DNA of 43,914 bases from Candidatus Moranbacteria bacterium RIFCSPHIGHO2_02_FULL_40_12b (GCA_001784725.1 MFRX01000034.1:657-44570), one strand, 5' to 3'; numbered from the stretch's first letter, positions 1 through 7,738 are shown. Notes: generated by a model not told the origin, from the sequence alone. A program made the numbers and translations.

Positions 1-2
1 AG

Positions 3-722
3 GGGGAAAGAATCGGCCAAAATTTGCTTGAAATTGAAAAATATTTCAGCGATAAAAATTATGATTACGAAATTCTGGTAATCGTGGACGGTTCACCGGA
101 TAATACCGCCGAGATTGCGAAAAATTATTCCGGACAGGTCAGGAACCTCCGAGTCATTAAAAACCCGGAAAATCGCGGCAAGGGCTATGTCGTGCGGCAG
201 GGACTTTTGGAAGCCAGAGGGAAATACCGCGTGTTTTTGGACGCTGACGGTTCCACTTCAATTAACCACTTGGATAAATTTCTCCCCGAATTTGAAAATG
301 GCTATGATGTGATAATCGGTTCCCGCGACATTGAAGGCGCTTTTATCCAAATCCATCAGCCGAAACACCGCGAAATTATGGGCAATATGGGAAACTGGCT
401 GATTCGGATTACCCTCGGACTTTGGAAATATCCGGACACCCAGTGCGGATTTAAAATGCTGACGGACAAATCCGCGCGAGAAATCGCCAGCCGGATGGTG
501 GTTGACCGCTTTGGATTCGATTTTGAACTGATAATTTTGGCTAAGGAGTTAGGATTCAAAATCAAACAGATGCCAGTCAGGTGGCTTAATGAAGAGGGCT
601 CAACTGTGGGACTCACCGGCCCGAACGGATTTATTCAGGTACTGATTGATTTATTCAAGACGAAGTGGCGGCTGATGACCAATAAATATAATATAACTAA
701 ACAACCTATAACCAACATTTGA
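3..722 (+). CDS. GT2-family polyprenyl-phosphate glycosyltransferase (5' partial)
   Basis: C-terminal part of a family 2 glycosyltransferase of the dolichyl/polyprenyl-phosphate glucosyl- or mannosyltransferase type, which moves a sugar from a nucleotide sugar to a lipid phosphate at the membrane. The reading frame is open to the left edge (residues GERIGQNLLEIE precede the first possible internal TTG at 24), so the true start lies outside the window. Visible family features are VIVDGSPDNT, the metal-binding DADGS near the middle, and YPDTQCGFK, characteristic of DPM/DPG synthases. No membrane segment is seen in this part. It ends in a TGA stop, one sign that UGA is not recoded here. Sugar specificity cannot be read from the sequence. 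Confidence 0.85.
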   Translation, partial: GERIGQNLLEIEKYFSDKNYDYEILVIVDGSPDNTAEIAKNYSGQVRNLRVIKNPENRGKGYVVRQGLLEARGKYRVFLDADGSTSINHLDKFLPEFENGYDVIIGSRDIEGAFIQIHQPKHREIMGNMGNWLIRITLGLWKYPDTQCGFKMLTDKSAREIASRMVVDRFGFDFELIILAKELGFKIKQMPVRWLNEEGSTVGLTGPNGFIQVLIDLFKTKWRLMTNKYNITKQPITNI

Positions 723-779
723 CATTTGACCATTGACCACTGACATTTAACATTTAACTATTGACCATTGACGTTTGAC
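717..779. repeat. Tandem degenerate TGACATTTGACCATT-type repeat
   Basis: Several imperfect tandem units of the type TGACCATTGAC / TGACATTTAAC directly after the glycosyltransferase stop. A related block occurs at 33879-33912 inside the miaA coding sequence. Confidence 0.7.
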
Positions 780-795
780 GAATTTAAAATAAAAA

Positions 796-831
796 ATTCC
801 TCCCTTTAGAAAAGGGAGGTTAAGAGGGATT
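796..831. repeat. CCTCCCTTT...AAAGGGAGG palindromic repeat
   Basis: Hairpin-forming repeat, TTCCTCCCTTT then AAAGGGAGG, followed by AGAGGGATT. Related, longer copies lie at 4793-4880 and, in frame, within miaB at 35105-35200. Confidence 0.7.
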
Positions 832-864
832 AGAAAAATATACGGTAACATAATAATATTACTT

Positions 865-922
865 AAGGTTCAACCTTGAGGAGGATCCGCCGGCCGGCGG
901 AGACGGGAAAAGGTTGAACCTT
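865..922. repeat. AAGGTTCAACCTT inverted-repeat element, copy 1
   Basis: Two 13-bp arms, AAGGTTCAACCTT and its reverse complement, flank a GC-rich core containing CCGGCCGG. Each arm is itself a near palindrome. Other copies are at 1993-2050, 15778-15825 and 34241-34275. Confidence 0.85.
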
Positions 923-980
923 GAAAAAAACTTCGCAATTAGTGGATTAGAATTTATTCGCGGATTAGCATCGTATTTAA

Positions 981-1994
981 ATGGAAACAAAAAATAAAAC
1001 ACATTCCAGCGAACTTCGCCAGGATTTGATTACCGGCGACTGGGTGGTGATCGCCACCGGACGCGCCAAAAGACCGGAGGATTTCGTTAAAAACAGCCGC
1101 ATCATTTCGGAAAACAATGTCTCCGAATGTTTATTCTGCGATCCGGAAAAATCAGGCCAGGAAAAAGATATTCTGATATACAAGGACAAAAACGGCGACT
1201 GGACGCTGCGGGTTTTTCCCAACAAATATCCGGCTTTTATCGGCGGCAAGCCGCAATCCCTGGAAGAAGGGCCATATTTCGCGATGACTGGGGCGGGATT
1301 TCACGAAGTAATCGTGACTAGAGATCATCATAAACAGGCAGCGTTAATGGAGACCATGGAAATCGTGGAGGTTTTTGACGCCTATCAGGAAAGATATCTT
1401 GATTTGATGAATAAAAAGGATGTCAATTATATCAGCATTTTTCACAATCACGGAAAAGAGGCCGGGGCGTCAATCGCCCATCCCCATTCGCAGCTTATGG
1501 CGATTCCGGTTATTTCTCCTTACGTTGAACTGGAACTGGACGGTTCGGAAAAATATCACCGGCAAAACAGGCACTGCGTTTTCTGCGTGATCGCGGAATA
1601 TGAAAGCAAAGTTAAGAAAAGAGTCGTTTTTGAAAACGAAAAATTTATCGCCTATTGCCCTTTTGCCTCGCGCGCCGCGTTTGAGGTCTGGGTAGTCCCC
1701 AAAAAACATTCGCCTTATTTTGAAAGAACCGCCAGTGAGGGAAAAATTTCCCTCGCGGAGGTTTTCGGAAAAGCGTTGCATTCCATTTATAAAGCGCTCG
1801 GCGATCCGGCGTATAATTTCTACATCCACACTTCGCCCTGCGACGGAAAGGACTATCCCCATTTCCATTGGCACCTTGAAATACTTCCTCACACGGCTGT
1901 TTGGGCGGGGTTTGAACTCCAGACGGGCATAGAGATTTCCACCATACCGCCGGAAGCGGCGGCGGAATTTTTGCGTAGCCGACAGAATCTTTAA
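981..1994 (+). CDS. galT: Galactose-1-phosphate uridylyltransferase
   Basis: Leloir-pathway enzyme of the HIT superfamily exchanging UMP between UDP-glucose and galactose-1-phosphate in the cytoplasm. The 337-aa length is usual for the family. The N-terminal part has the RQDLITGDWVVIA signature and a CLFC zinc-ligand pair. The active site is HNHGKEAGASIAHPHSQ, ending in the GalT HPHSQ motif with the nucleophilic His. A second CVFC pair and a second HIT-like half follow. The ATG at 981 gives the expected N-terminus and no closer Shine-Dalgarno is seen. The stop codon overlaps repeat copy 2. It may supply sugar nucleotides for the upstream glycosyltransferase, but no other Leloir gene is in the window. 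Some GalT homologues act on other sugar phosphates. Confidence 0.92.
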   Translation: METKNKTHSSELRQDLITGDWVVIATGRAKRPEDFVKNSRIISENNVSECLFCDPEKSGQEKDILIYKDKNGDWTLRVFPNKYPAFIGGKPQSLEEGPYFAMTGAGFHEVIVTRDHHKQAALMETMEIVEVFDAYQERYLDLMNKKDVNYISIFHNHGKEAGASIAHPHSQLMAIPVISPYVELELDGSEKYHRQNRHCVFCVIAEYESKVKKRVVFENEKFIAYCPFASRAAFEVWVVPKKHSPYFERTASEGKISLAEVFGKALHSIYKALGDPAYNFYIHTSPCDGKDYPHFHWHLEILPHTAVWAGFELQTGIEISTIPPEAAAEFLRSRQNL

Positions 1995-2050
1995 GGTTCA
2001 ACCTTTCCCCGTCTCCGCCAGTCGGCGGATTCTCCTCAAGGTTGAACCTT
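1993..2050. repeat. AAGGTTCAACCTT inverted-repeat element, copy 2
   Basis: Same arms as copy 1 with a different core (CGCCAGTCGGCGG). The left arm begins inside the galT stop codon. Confidence 0.85.
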
Positions 2051-2096
2051 GAATTAAAATCCGTTAATCCGTTAGTTATGTAATTCGCTTTTTATT

Positions 2097-2576
2097 ATGC
2101 ACGATTTTATCATAAATTTATTAAAGGGTTTCCCCAAAGAACTCGCGACATTTTTAATCGCATTGATTCCCGTCACGGAACTGCGGGCATCCATACCTAT
2201 AGCTTATAGGGTCTACGGTCTTTCCGCTTTTTCCGCCTGGCTTTGGTCGGCACTGGGAGTTTTTTTCGCCATGATAGTAATAGTTTTTCTTCTGGATCCC
2301 ATAGCGGCTTTTCTTTCAAAACATTTTTCCATTTTTGAAAAATTTTTCCGCTGGCTGTTTGAACACACGCGCCGAAGAACCAACGGGAAAATGGAAAAAT
2401 ACGGCGAGTGGGCTATTTTCATTTTAGCGGCCACTCCCGTGCCGTTTATCGGAGGGCTCACCGGCGCGCTGGCGGCGTTCGTGTTCGGAATTAATTGGAA
2501 AAAATCGCTGCCTTTGTTGCTATTCGGCACGATGGTTGCGGGAGGAATAGTTTTAGGGATAACAATATATTTGTAA
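2097..2576 (+). CDS. Small multidrug export-like membrane protein
   Basis: 159-aa integral membrane protein resembling the putative small multidrug export family (Sm_multidrug_ex). Hydrophobic helices are visible near residues 14-33, 42-65, 100-125 and 135-158, interrupted by a basic loop (FEHTRRRTNGKMEKYG). The motif IPVTELRASIPIAY near the N-terminus is typical of this family, and ATPVPFIGGLTGALAAF fits the second half. The substrate is unknown and the family name is historical. It lies between galT and tpiA without close coupling to either. Confidence 0.75.
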   Translation: MHDFIINLLKGFPKELATFLIALIPVTELRASIPIAYRVYGLSAFSAWLWSALGVFFAMIVIVFLLDPIAAFLSKHFSIFEKFFRWLFEHTRRRTNGKMEKYGEWAIFILAATPVPFIGGLTGALAAFVFGINWKKSLPLLLFGTMVAGGIVLGITIYL

Positions 2577-2689
2577 ATTTTGTAATTTTTAATTTTGTAA
2601 TTTTTAAATAATGCTTTAATTTTTAATGTTTAAAAATTTAGAAATTAATATTTATTTATAAAATTAAAAATTCAAAAATTAAAAATTAA
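2577..2689. repeat. AT-rich intergenic repeat (TAATTTTTAATTTTGT type)
   Basis: Almost pure A/T with repeated TTTTTAATTTTGTAA, mirrored at its right end by AAAATTAAAAATTCAAAAA. The same type lies before gap (13604-13810), gatB (29988-30106) and the protease gene (7698-7738). Confidence 0.6.
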
Positions 2690-3451
2690 ATGAAAAAGCT
2701 AGTCATAGGAAATCTAAAAATGAACTTATTAAGTCCGCAAGAACGGGAACGGTATTTAGAATTCCTTTCAAAAGAATTACAGGGTAAAAAACTAAAAAAT
2801 ACGGAAATAGTTGTTTGTCCGCCTTTCGTGCATATTGAGAGTTTCGTAAAATCAGTGGGGAAAAAAGTCAGAATTGGTTCCCAAAATATTTTCTGGGAAG
2901 AAAAAGGAGCGTATACCGGAGAAACTTCGCCTGTTATGCTCAAGAATATAAAGGCGCAATATGCCATTATCGGGCATAGTGAAAGGAGAAGATATTTTGG
3001 AGAGACGAATGAAACAATTAATTTAAAACTTAAATCGGCTCTTAGAGCGGGACTTACGCCTATTTTCTGCGTCGGAGAAACAAAGGAGGAAAAAGGGATG
3101 GATATGACAATGGATGTGATAGTTCGCCAGATTCAGGAAGGATTAAAAGATATTTCCCGCGTTCTTATTGAAAAAATAGTTATTGTTTATGAACCAGTGT
3201 GGGCGGTGGGAAGCGATGTAATTCCAACAAGCAATGAAATAATGGGAGCGAAACTTCTCATCAGGAAAATTCTGACGGAAAAATATGGGGCAAAATATGT
3301 TGAAAAAATAAGAGTCATTTACGGCGGTTCCGTGAACGCGAAATGGGCAAAACAGGTCTGCGTCGATCCGGAAATGGACGGAGTGCTGGTTGGCCGCGAA
3401 TCGCTTGTGCCGCATGAGTTTGTAAAAATAGCAAGTATCATTAACGGATAA
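2690..3451 (+). CDS. tpiA: Triosephosphate isomerase
   Basis: Glycolytic enzyme interconverting dihydroxyacetone phosphate and glyceraldehyde-3-phosphate, a cytoplasmic TIM barrel. At 253 aa it has normal length. Visible active-site residues are Asn8/Lys10 in GNLKMN, His96 in IIGHSERR, and Glu168 in VYEPVWAVG. The phosphate-binding YGGSVNA and GVLVGRESL close the barrel. The ATG at 2690 matches the family N-terminus exactly. It precedes fba, giving a small glycolysis group completed by gap at 13811. Confidence 0.97.
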   Translation: MKKLVIGNLKMNLLSPQERERYLEFLSKELQGKKLKNTEIVVCPPFVHIESFVKSVGKKVRIGSQNIFWEEKGAYTGETSPVMLKNIKAQYAIIGHSERRRYFGETNETINLKLKSALRAGLTPIFCVGETKEEKGMDMTMDVIVRQIQEGLKDISRVLIEKIVIVYEPVWAVGSDVIPTSNEIMGAKLLIRKILTEKYGAKYVEKIRVIYGGSVNAKWAKQVCVDPEMDGVLVGRESLVPHEFVKIASIING

Positions 3452-3570
3452 CTAATATAAATATAATTTCTATCTTTACGAATTACTAATCAAGTACGAA
3501 TATACTAATTACAAATAAAGCAAAATTCGTATATTAGTAAATAAATTAGTAATTAGTAAAGACAAAACAT
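3452..3570. repeat. Family I intergenic repeat (TACGAATTAC...TTAGTAATTAGTAA) before fba
   Basis: AT-rich element with TACGAATTACTAATC at the left and the mirrored ATTCGTATATTAGTAA...TTAGTAATTAGTAA at the right, ending just before the aldolase. Similar elements stand directly before murD, rplA and the ricT-like gene. Confidence 0.7.
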
Positions 3571-3573
3571 ACG

Positions 3574-4434
3574 ATTACATCTGTAAAAGAAATTCTGACC
3601 AAAGCCAAAGAAGGCGGATACGCCGTCGGGGCTTTTAACACTTTTAATCTGGAGACGACGCGGGCGATAATTGAAGGAGCGAAGGAAATGCGCTCGCCGG
3701 TTATCGTCCAAATAACCGAAAAGACGATGGAATACGGCGGAGGGCGGGGAATGTTCCATCTGGTGAAAAACGACGCCGAATTCTATTCTCCCGAAATTCC
3801 GGTCGGAATCCATCTGGATCACGGAAAAAGTTTTGATATAATTCAGCGAGCGGTGGAAATTGGTTATAAGTCGGTAATGTATGACGGTTCCCGGCTAAAG
3901 TACGAAGATAATCTAATGGTGACTAAAAAAGTGGTTGACTTTTGCCATCAAAGAGAAGTTTGCGTTCAGGGTGAACTGGGAAATGTTCCTTATTTGGGCG
4001 AAGCGGAAATGGGGGAAGTTGATTGGGAAAAATATATGACCGACCCGGGACAGGCCGAGGACTTTGTCAAAAAGACAGGAGTGGATATTTTAGCCGTGGC
4101 GATCGGCAACGCTCATGGATTTTTTAAGGAAAGAAAAGAACCGGATTACGATCGCCTTCAAATGATAAATAATACCCTGGGCATTCCGCTGGTTTTGCAC
4201 GGCGCCTCGGACTGGGAAAACGGGCGGGTCATAGAAGTTATTAAAAGAGGCATTGCCTGCTTTAATATTGATACCGCCCTGCGCTTGGCTTTTATTAATA
4301 ACTTAATAAACGCTTTGCAGAAAAGGGAAGGAACTTCCTTTGACGTGAGGGAACTTTTGGGAAACGCCCGCGAAGCCGTCAAAAGGACAGTCAAGGAGAA
4401 AATAAAATTTTTCGGAAGTGATGGAAAAGCATGA
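3574..4434 (+). CDS. fba: Class II fructose-bisphosphate aldolase, no canonical start codon
   Basis: Zinc-dependent aldolase splitting fructose-1,6-bisphosphate. Core motifs are GGYAVGAFNTFNLE near the N-terminus, the zinc-binding HLDHGKSF, VQGELG, GNAHG, LHGASDW and NIDTALR. The first ATG (3688) lies after residues every class II aldolase needs (YAVGAFN), and the frame is open back to the TAA at 3550-3552 with no ATG, GTG or TTG in between. Family alignment puts the N-terminus at ITSVKEILTKAKEGG, so I place the start at the ATT at 3574; CTG at 3598 is an alternative. That gives 286 aa. Either a rare start codon is used or a start mutation or sequencing error is present. It could act on a related sugar bisphosphate. 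Confidence 0.85.
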   Translation: MTSVKEILTKAKEGGYAVGAFNTFNLETTRAIIEGAKEMRSPVIVQITEKTMEYGGGRGMFHLVKNDAEFYSPEIPVGIHLDHGKSFDIIQRAVEIGYKSVMYDGSRLKYEDNLMVTKKVVDFCHQREVCVQGELGNVPYLGEAEMGEVDWEKYMTDPGQAEDFVKKTGVDILAVAIGNAHGFFKERKEPDYDRLQMINNTLGIPLVLHGASDWENGRVIEVIKRGIACFNIDTALRLAFINNLINALQKREGTSFDVRELLGNAREAVKRTVKEKIKFFGSDGKA

Positions 4435-4572
4435 TGCGAATTAGAATGCGAATTAAATTCGAATAATACGAATGTATTCTTATTTATGTATATACACGAG
4501 TACGTATTTTTTAAAGTGTGGTATAATTAATTCGTATTTAAATTCGAGTGTAATTTGAATAAAAATTCGTAT
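4435..4572. repeat. Family II intergenic repeat (GCGAATTA...ATTCGTAT) before hypC
   Basis: Repeated GCGAATTA / ATTCGAATAATACGAAT units mirrored by AATTCGTATTTAAATTCGA, ending directly at the ATG of hypC. It belongs to the second AT-rich spacer family, seen also before the GxxExxY gene, the hydrogenase large subunit, secE, rplK and tsf. Confidence 0.7.
4519..4527 (+). promoter_or_regulatory. Extended -10 promoter element before hypC
   Basis: TG-G-TATAAT, a perfect extended -10 without a recognisable -35. It would start transcription about 40 nt before hypC. Confidence 0.5.
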
Positions 4573-4776
4573 ATGTGTTTGACTATTCCCAAAAAAGTCC
4601 TGTCAGTAAAGAAAAATATTGCAGTGGTTAAGAATCCGCTTGGTAAAAAACAGGAGCTGAAGTCAATAATAAAAGTAAGAAAAGGGGATTATGTTTTATC
4701 CCAGCAAAATGTTATAATCCAAAAAATCGGTAAAAGGCAGGCGGAGGAGTTGTTAGGATTATTGAAAGGAAAATAA
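4573..4776 (+). CDS. hypC: Hydrogenase assembly chaperone HypC
   Basis: Small (67 aa) chaperone of NiFe-hydrogenase maturation. With HypD it carries the Fe(CN)2CO unit and delivers it to the large-subunit precursor. The N-terminus MCLTIPKKV is the family signature, with the essential Cys2 exposed once Met is removed, so the ATG at 4573 must be the start rather than an upstream TTG. A short beta-barrel (VVKNPLG...IIKVRKGDYVLSQ) and a C-terminal helix follow. No hypD, hypE, hypF or hypB lies in the window. It opens the locus holding the hydrogenase subunits at 6918 and 9146. Confidence 0.9.
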   Translation: MCLTIPKKVLSVKKNIAVVKNPLGKKQELKSIIKVRKGDYVLSQQNVIIQKIGKRQAEELLGLLKGK

Positions 4777-4792
4777 TTAAAGTTTGTAAGAG

Positions 4793-4880
4793 ATTCCCCC
4801 TTTGTAAAAGGGGGAAGTGAAGGGGGATTTTTAAAAATCCCTCCCTCCGCTTTGCGGAGTACTCCCTTTATAAAAGGGAG
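4793..4880. repeat. Compound CCCCCTTT / GGGGGATTTTT palindromic repeat
   Basis: Two adjacent hairpin modules: CCCCCTTTGTAAAAGGGGG followed by AAGGGGGATTTTT, then AAAAATCCCTCCCTCCGC with TTTGCGGAG and CTCCCTTTATAAAAGGGAG. It has the same composition as the insertion in miaB at 35105-35200. Confidence 0.75.
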
Positions 4881-4897
4881 ATAATAAATTTGTTTAT

Positions 4898-5806
4898 ATG
4901 ATCACAAAATACAAAGGTTATTTTTTGGTACTAGGAACGGCTTTTATTTCCGGCTTTTCTATTTTTATCAATAAGTTTGGTGTTTCAGCAATCAATCCCT
5001 ATATTTTTACATTTCTCAAAAACGCGATAGTGGCATTGCTTTTGTGCGCAATTATCTTTTCGGCTAAAAATTTTTCACTGCTTAAATCAATCAAGAAAAA
5101 ACAATGGGGATTACTGGCGCTTATCGGAATAATCGGCGGCGGAATTCCGTTTTTATTGTTTTTCAAAGGACTATCTCTCACCAGCGCGGCGGGAGCGTCA
5201 TTTGTCCATAAAACAATGTTCATTTGGATTTTTATTTTAGCGGCGCTGTTTCTTAAAGAAAAAATTAAAAAAGAATATATTTTGGCTGGAGCGTTATTAT
5301 TGGCGGGAAATTTACTGCTTCTCAAAATTTCTTCCGTCAGTTTTGATACGGGATCTTTTTTAGTATTTCTGGCAACTCTTTTCTGGGCAGTGGAAAGCGT
5401 GGTTTCAAAGCATATTCTCAAGGAAATTCCGCCGCGCGTTGTGATGTGGGCGAGAATGTTTTTCGGATCGCTTGTCATTTTATTTTTTCTCATTTTTACC
5501 GGACAGGCCGCGCTTCTCGCCAAATTAAACCTTCAGCAGATTAGCTGGGCGATGATTACCGGAGCCGTTTTGCTGGGATATGTAGCGACCTGGTATTCGG
5601 GATTAAAATATATCAAGGTCTCCGAAGCGGCAGTGATTCTCGCGCTGGGATCGCCGATCACCACATTGCTTACGGCTGTATTTTCTAATCCAGTCGGTCT
5701 GAAAGAATATTTTAGTTCAGTATTAATATTTTTGGGAGTCATAGCCATATTCGGAATAAGAAATATTTATAAAACAATAGGAAAATTAAAATTTTCAACA
5801 AGATAA
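4898..5806 (+). CDS. EamA/DMT-family transporter
   Basis: 302-aa integral membrane protein of the drug/metabolite transporter superfamily with about ten hydrophobic helices in two EamA repeats (roughly residues 8-140 and 150-290). Each repeat ends in a typical helix pair (LSLTSAAGASFVHKTMFIW in the first, LKYIKVSEAAVILALGSPI in the second), followed by a conserved small-residue helix. A lysine-rich tail follows the last helix. The substrate is unknown. It lies between hypC and the DUF6390-like gene, both hydrogenase-associated, but there is no direct evidence that it serves hydrogenase maturation. Confidence 0.88.
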   Translation: MITKYKGYFLVLGTAFISGFSIFINKFGVSAINPYIFTFLKNAIVALLLCAIIFSAKNFSLLKSIKKKQWGLLALIGIIGGGIPFLLFFKGLSLTSAAGASFVHKTMFIWIFILAALFLKEKIKKEYILAGALLLAGNLLLLKISSVSFDTGSFLVFLATLFWAVESVVSKHILKEIPPRVVMWARMFFGSLVILFFLIFTGQAALLAKLNLQQISWAMITGAVLLGYVATWYSGLKYIKVSEAAVILALGSPITTLLTAVFSNPVGLKEYFSSVLIFLGVIAIFGIRNIYKTIGKLKFSTR

Positions 5807-5830
5807 TAGTTTTTTAAAAAGGAGAAAATT

Positions 5831-6556
5831 ATGAAAAAAAATGCATCTGGCGCGAAACTGGCCTTGCGATACGGTTATGTCCCTTGCCGCTTGGGATTGT
5901 GCGGTCCGGAAGATAAGGGAGAAAAAAAAATTATTATGAATTATCTTTATGGCAAAGATAAGCTGGAATTCGCGGCCAGAAAAATATTAAAAAAATTCAA
6001 AGGCGCGCATCCCTACTACCAATTAATCGCGAAAGCCAGTAAGATTTCCAATCCGCTTGACCAAAAAGTGGTGGAGGCGTATTGGATTGGCAACGGACTT
6101 TTGGATAAAATCAGGATTTCGGAGTTGAAAAAAATGATGACGGAAAAATTTCTGCCATTGGGAAAAATATCTTTGGCAAAGATAAAAAATCTTCCGCCGC
6201 GATCCGTCGCTCATCACAATTTCCATATACTTTTTATCGGTTCGGTTACCGGACGCTTTGAGGCCAATGAAGCGGGGCAGGATATTTGCCGGGTGAGCTG
6301 GGGGAAAGTGATAAGCATTAAAAAAGACAAGATTGTCGTTGAGAGGCAGCCGCTGAAATTTGGAAAAAAAATTTCACTTGACAAACCGGCTGTAAGGGCG
6401 GTATTCTGGGACAGAAAAATCCTGCCGGAGGTGGAAGAAAATGACGTGGTTTCCATCCACTGGAACCACGCCATTGAAAAATTATCCCCGCGCCAGATCA
6501 CGAATATTAAAAAATATACCGGCGATGTCTTAAAAATCATAAATCAAAGGAGGTAA
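5831..6556 (+). CDS. DUF6390-like, hydrogenase-associated protein
   Basis: 241-aa soluble protein without a signal peptide. The opening LRYGYVPCRLGLCGPED and the later block HHNFHILFIGSVTGRF...CRVSWGKVISI...VSIHWN resemble the family catalogued as DUF6390, which I recall near NiFe-hydrogenase genes; that link is from memory. The C-terminal half (about residues 130-220) reads as a beta-rich domain, with WGKVISIKKDKIVVERQPL resembling HypC-like or carbamoyl-handling beta-barrels. The biochemical role is unknown. The start is supported by AAGGAG eight bases before the ATG. The next small gene follows after two bases with its own Shine-Dalgarno inside this gene's end, so the two are translationally linked. 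Confidence 0.7.
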   Translation: MKKNASGAKLALRYGYVPCRLGLCGPEDKGEKKIIMNYLYGKDKLEFAARKILKKFKGAHPYYQLIAKASKISNPLDQKVVEAYWIGNGLLDKIRISELKKMMTEKFLPLGKISLAKIKNLPPRSVAHHNFHILFIGSVTGRFEANEAGQDICRVSWGKVISIKKDKIVVERQPLKFGKKISLDKPAVRAVFWDRKILPEVEENDVVSIHWNHAIEKLSPRQITNIKKYTGDVLKIINQRR

Positions 6557-6558
6557 TT

Positions 6559-6714
6559 ATGGATTCTAGGGTAGTAGCTTGTCCCTCGAAGGGATGCCAG
6601 AGCGTGAAGAAATTCGGCGTATGGAAAGAACTGGAATGGCAGGATAAAGTCAATATGGGGAAGCACGGAGTCGTAGGCGAAAAATGCCCAATGCACAGAG
6701 AAAAAAATAACTAA
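6559..6714 (+). CDS. 51-aa cysteine protein downstream of the DUF6390-like gene
   Basis: Small unrecognised protein starting MDSRVVACPSKGCQSVKK and ending GEKCPMHREKNN. Three cysteines, in CxxxxC (CPSKGC) and CPMH, suggest a small zinc or iron site. Coding support comes from a strong AAAGGAGG seven bases before the ATG, a position two bases after the upstream stop, and a terminator right after its own stop. It may be a small partner of the DUF6390-like protein. No function is assigned. Confidence 0.65.
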   Translation: MDSRVVACPSKGCQSVKKFGVWKELEWQDKVNMGKHGVVGEKCPMHREKNN

Positions 6715-6719
6715 ACGCA

Positions 6720-6749
6720 AAAAAGGATGGCACTGCCATCCTTTTAAAT
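6720..6749. terminator. Rho-independent terminator
   Basis: AAAAGGATGG-CACTG-CCATCCTTTT hairpin ending in a T run. The A-rich left side lets it work for both strands, closing the hypC-side operon and possibly the region after tRNA-Arg. Confidence 0.8.
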
Positions 6750-6761
6750 TTGGGCGTTTGG

Positions 6762-6833
6762 TGCCCTTGAGAGGAGTCGAACCTCTATCACAAGATCCGG
6801 AATCTTGCGTCCTATCCGTTGAACGACAAGGGC
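6762..6833 (-). tRNA. tRNA-Arg (anticodon CCG)
   Basis: The minus strand reads GCCCTTGTCGTTCAACGGAT...; acceptor GCCCTTG pairs with CAAGGGC. The anticodon stem CAAGA/TCTTG encloses TTCCGGA, giving CCG. The T arm is AGAGG-TTCGACT-CCTCT and the discriminator is A. CCA is not encoded. Confidence 0.93.
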
Positions 6834-6902
6834 TTTCACTGTAACTTTAATAAACATATCACGCCGCAGTCGGGGTTTCAAGTTTTTTTATTTATAAAAA
6901 TG

Positions 6903-6911
6903 TGATAAAAT
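6903..6911 (+). promoter_or_regulatory. Extended -10 before the hydrogenase small subunit (likely leaderless)
   Basis: TG-A-TAAAAT ends only six bases before the ATG at 6918, so a transcript starting at normal distance would begin at or next to the start codon. The same string GTGATAAAATGG stands just before mazG (29640). Confidence 0.5.
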
Positions 6912-6917
6912 GGCGTT

Positions 6918-7697
6918 ATGCCTGAAAAACAAAAACCAAAAATCGCCATTGTCTCGCTCACTTCCTGCGAAGGATGCCAGTTCGCCCTTTTGGATTTGGG
7001 AGAAAAGTTTTTAAATTTAATGAATCAAGCGGAGATGGTTGATCTTCGGCTCTTGGAAGACGAGGAAGATAAAGGCGAAATGCTGGATATTGGAATCGTG
7101 GAAGGCAATCCAGTGACGGATGATAATGTAAAGACCCTGTTGAATTTAAGGAAACGCTCTAAATTACTGGCAGTTCTCGGAAACTGCGCGGCTATGGGCG
7201 GAATTCCGGAAATAAAAAATTATCATAACAGAGAAACCGCGCTAAAACACGTTTATAAATATATCCAGGGAATTAACAATCCCGAAATCAGGGAAGTGGA
7301 TAATTTCGTGAAAGTGGATTTTACTTTTCCGGGATGCCCCATAACCGGCGAAGAATTTTTGAAATATTTTCCGGAACTTATCGCCGGAAAAGTTCCCCAA
7401 ATTCCAGACCAGCCGGTTTGCGTGGAATGCCGGAAAAAAGGCAACCGATGTCTGCTGTTGGATAAAAAGCCCTGCTTCGGCCCGATGATTCTCGGCGGTT
7501 GCGACGCGGTCTGTCCCACTTCCCGGATGATGTGCCAGGGTTGCCGGGGACTGCGTCCCAAAGGAAATCTGGATGCCATGCGCCACACGCTCAAAGATAT
7601 GATGACGGACGAGGAGTTTGAAAACACGGCGGAAATTTACGGATTAAAAGATGATATAGAATTTAAATCAAAAATCAAAAATCAAAATGCAAAATGA
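6918..7697 (+). CDS. NiFe-hydrogenase small (delta) subunit, group 3-like
   Basis: 259-aa iron-sulfur subunit that passes electrons between the NiFe site and partner carriers. It lacks a Tat signal peptide, so it is cytoplasmic. The proximal [4Fe-4S] cluster ligands are visible: Cys17/Cys20 in TSCEGCQ, the Cys in GNCAAMGG, and the Cys in FPGCPITGEE. The C-terminal part has further Cys-rich blocks (CVECRKKGNRC, CFGPMILGGCDAVCPTSRMMCQGC) consistent with two more clusters. Size and layout match the delta subunit of sulfhydrogenase/group 3b enzymes. The beta and gamma flavin and ferredoxin subunits usual for 3b are absent from the window. The last 12 or so residues are low-complexity (KSKIKNQNAK). 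The large subunit lies 1.4 kb downstream after two unrelated genes. Confidence 0.9.
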   Translation: MPEKQKPKIAIVSLTSCEGCQFALLDLGEKFLNLMNQAEMVDLRLLEDEEDKGEMLDIGIVEGNPVTDDNVKTLLNLRKRSKLLAVLGNCAAMGGIPEIKNYHNRETALKHVYKYIQGINNPEIREVDNFVKVDFTFPGCPITGEEFLKYFPELIAGKVPQIPDQPVCVECRKKGNRCLLLDKKPCFGPMILGGCDAVCPTSRMMCQGCRGLRPKGNLDAMRHTLKDMMTDEEFENTAEIYGLKDDIEFKSKIKNQNAK

Positions 7698-7738
7698 CAG
7701 TGTAAAATTAAAAATTTATATAAAATTTAAAAATATTT

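Noticed and set aside
717..779. CRISPR array
   Set aside because: The units are short, degenerate and directly adjacent without unique spacers. No cas gene is in the window.
1470..1892. Long minus-strand open frames over galT and other genes
   Set aside because: They are mirror frames of strongly supported genes, with no family motif or ribosome site.
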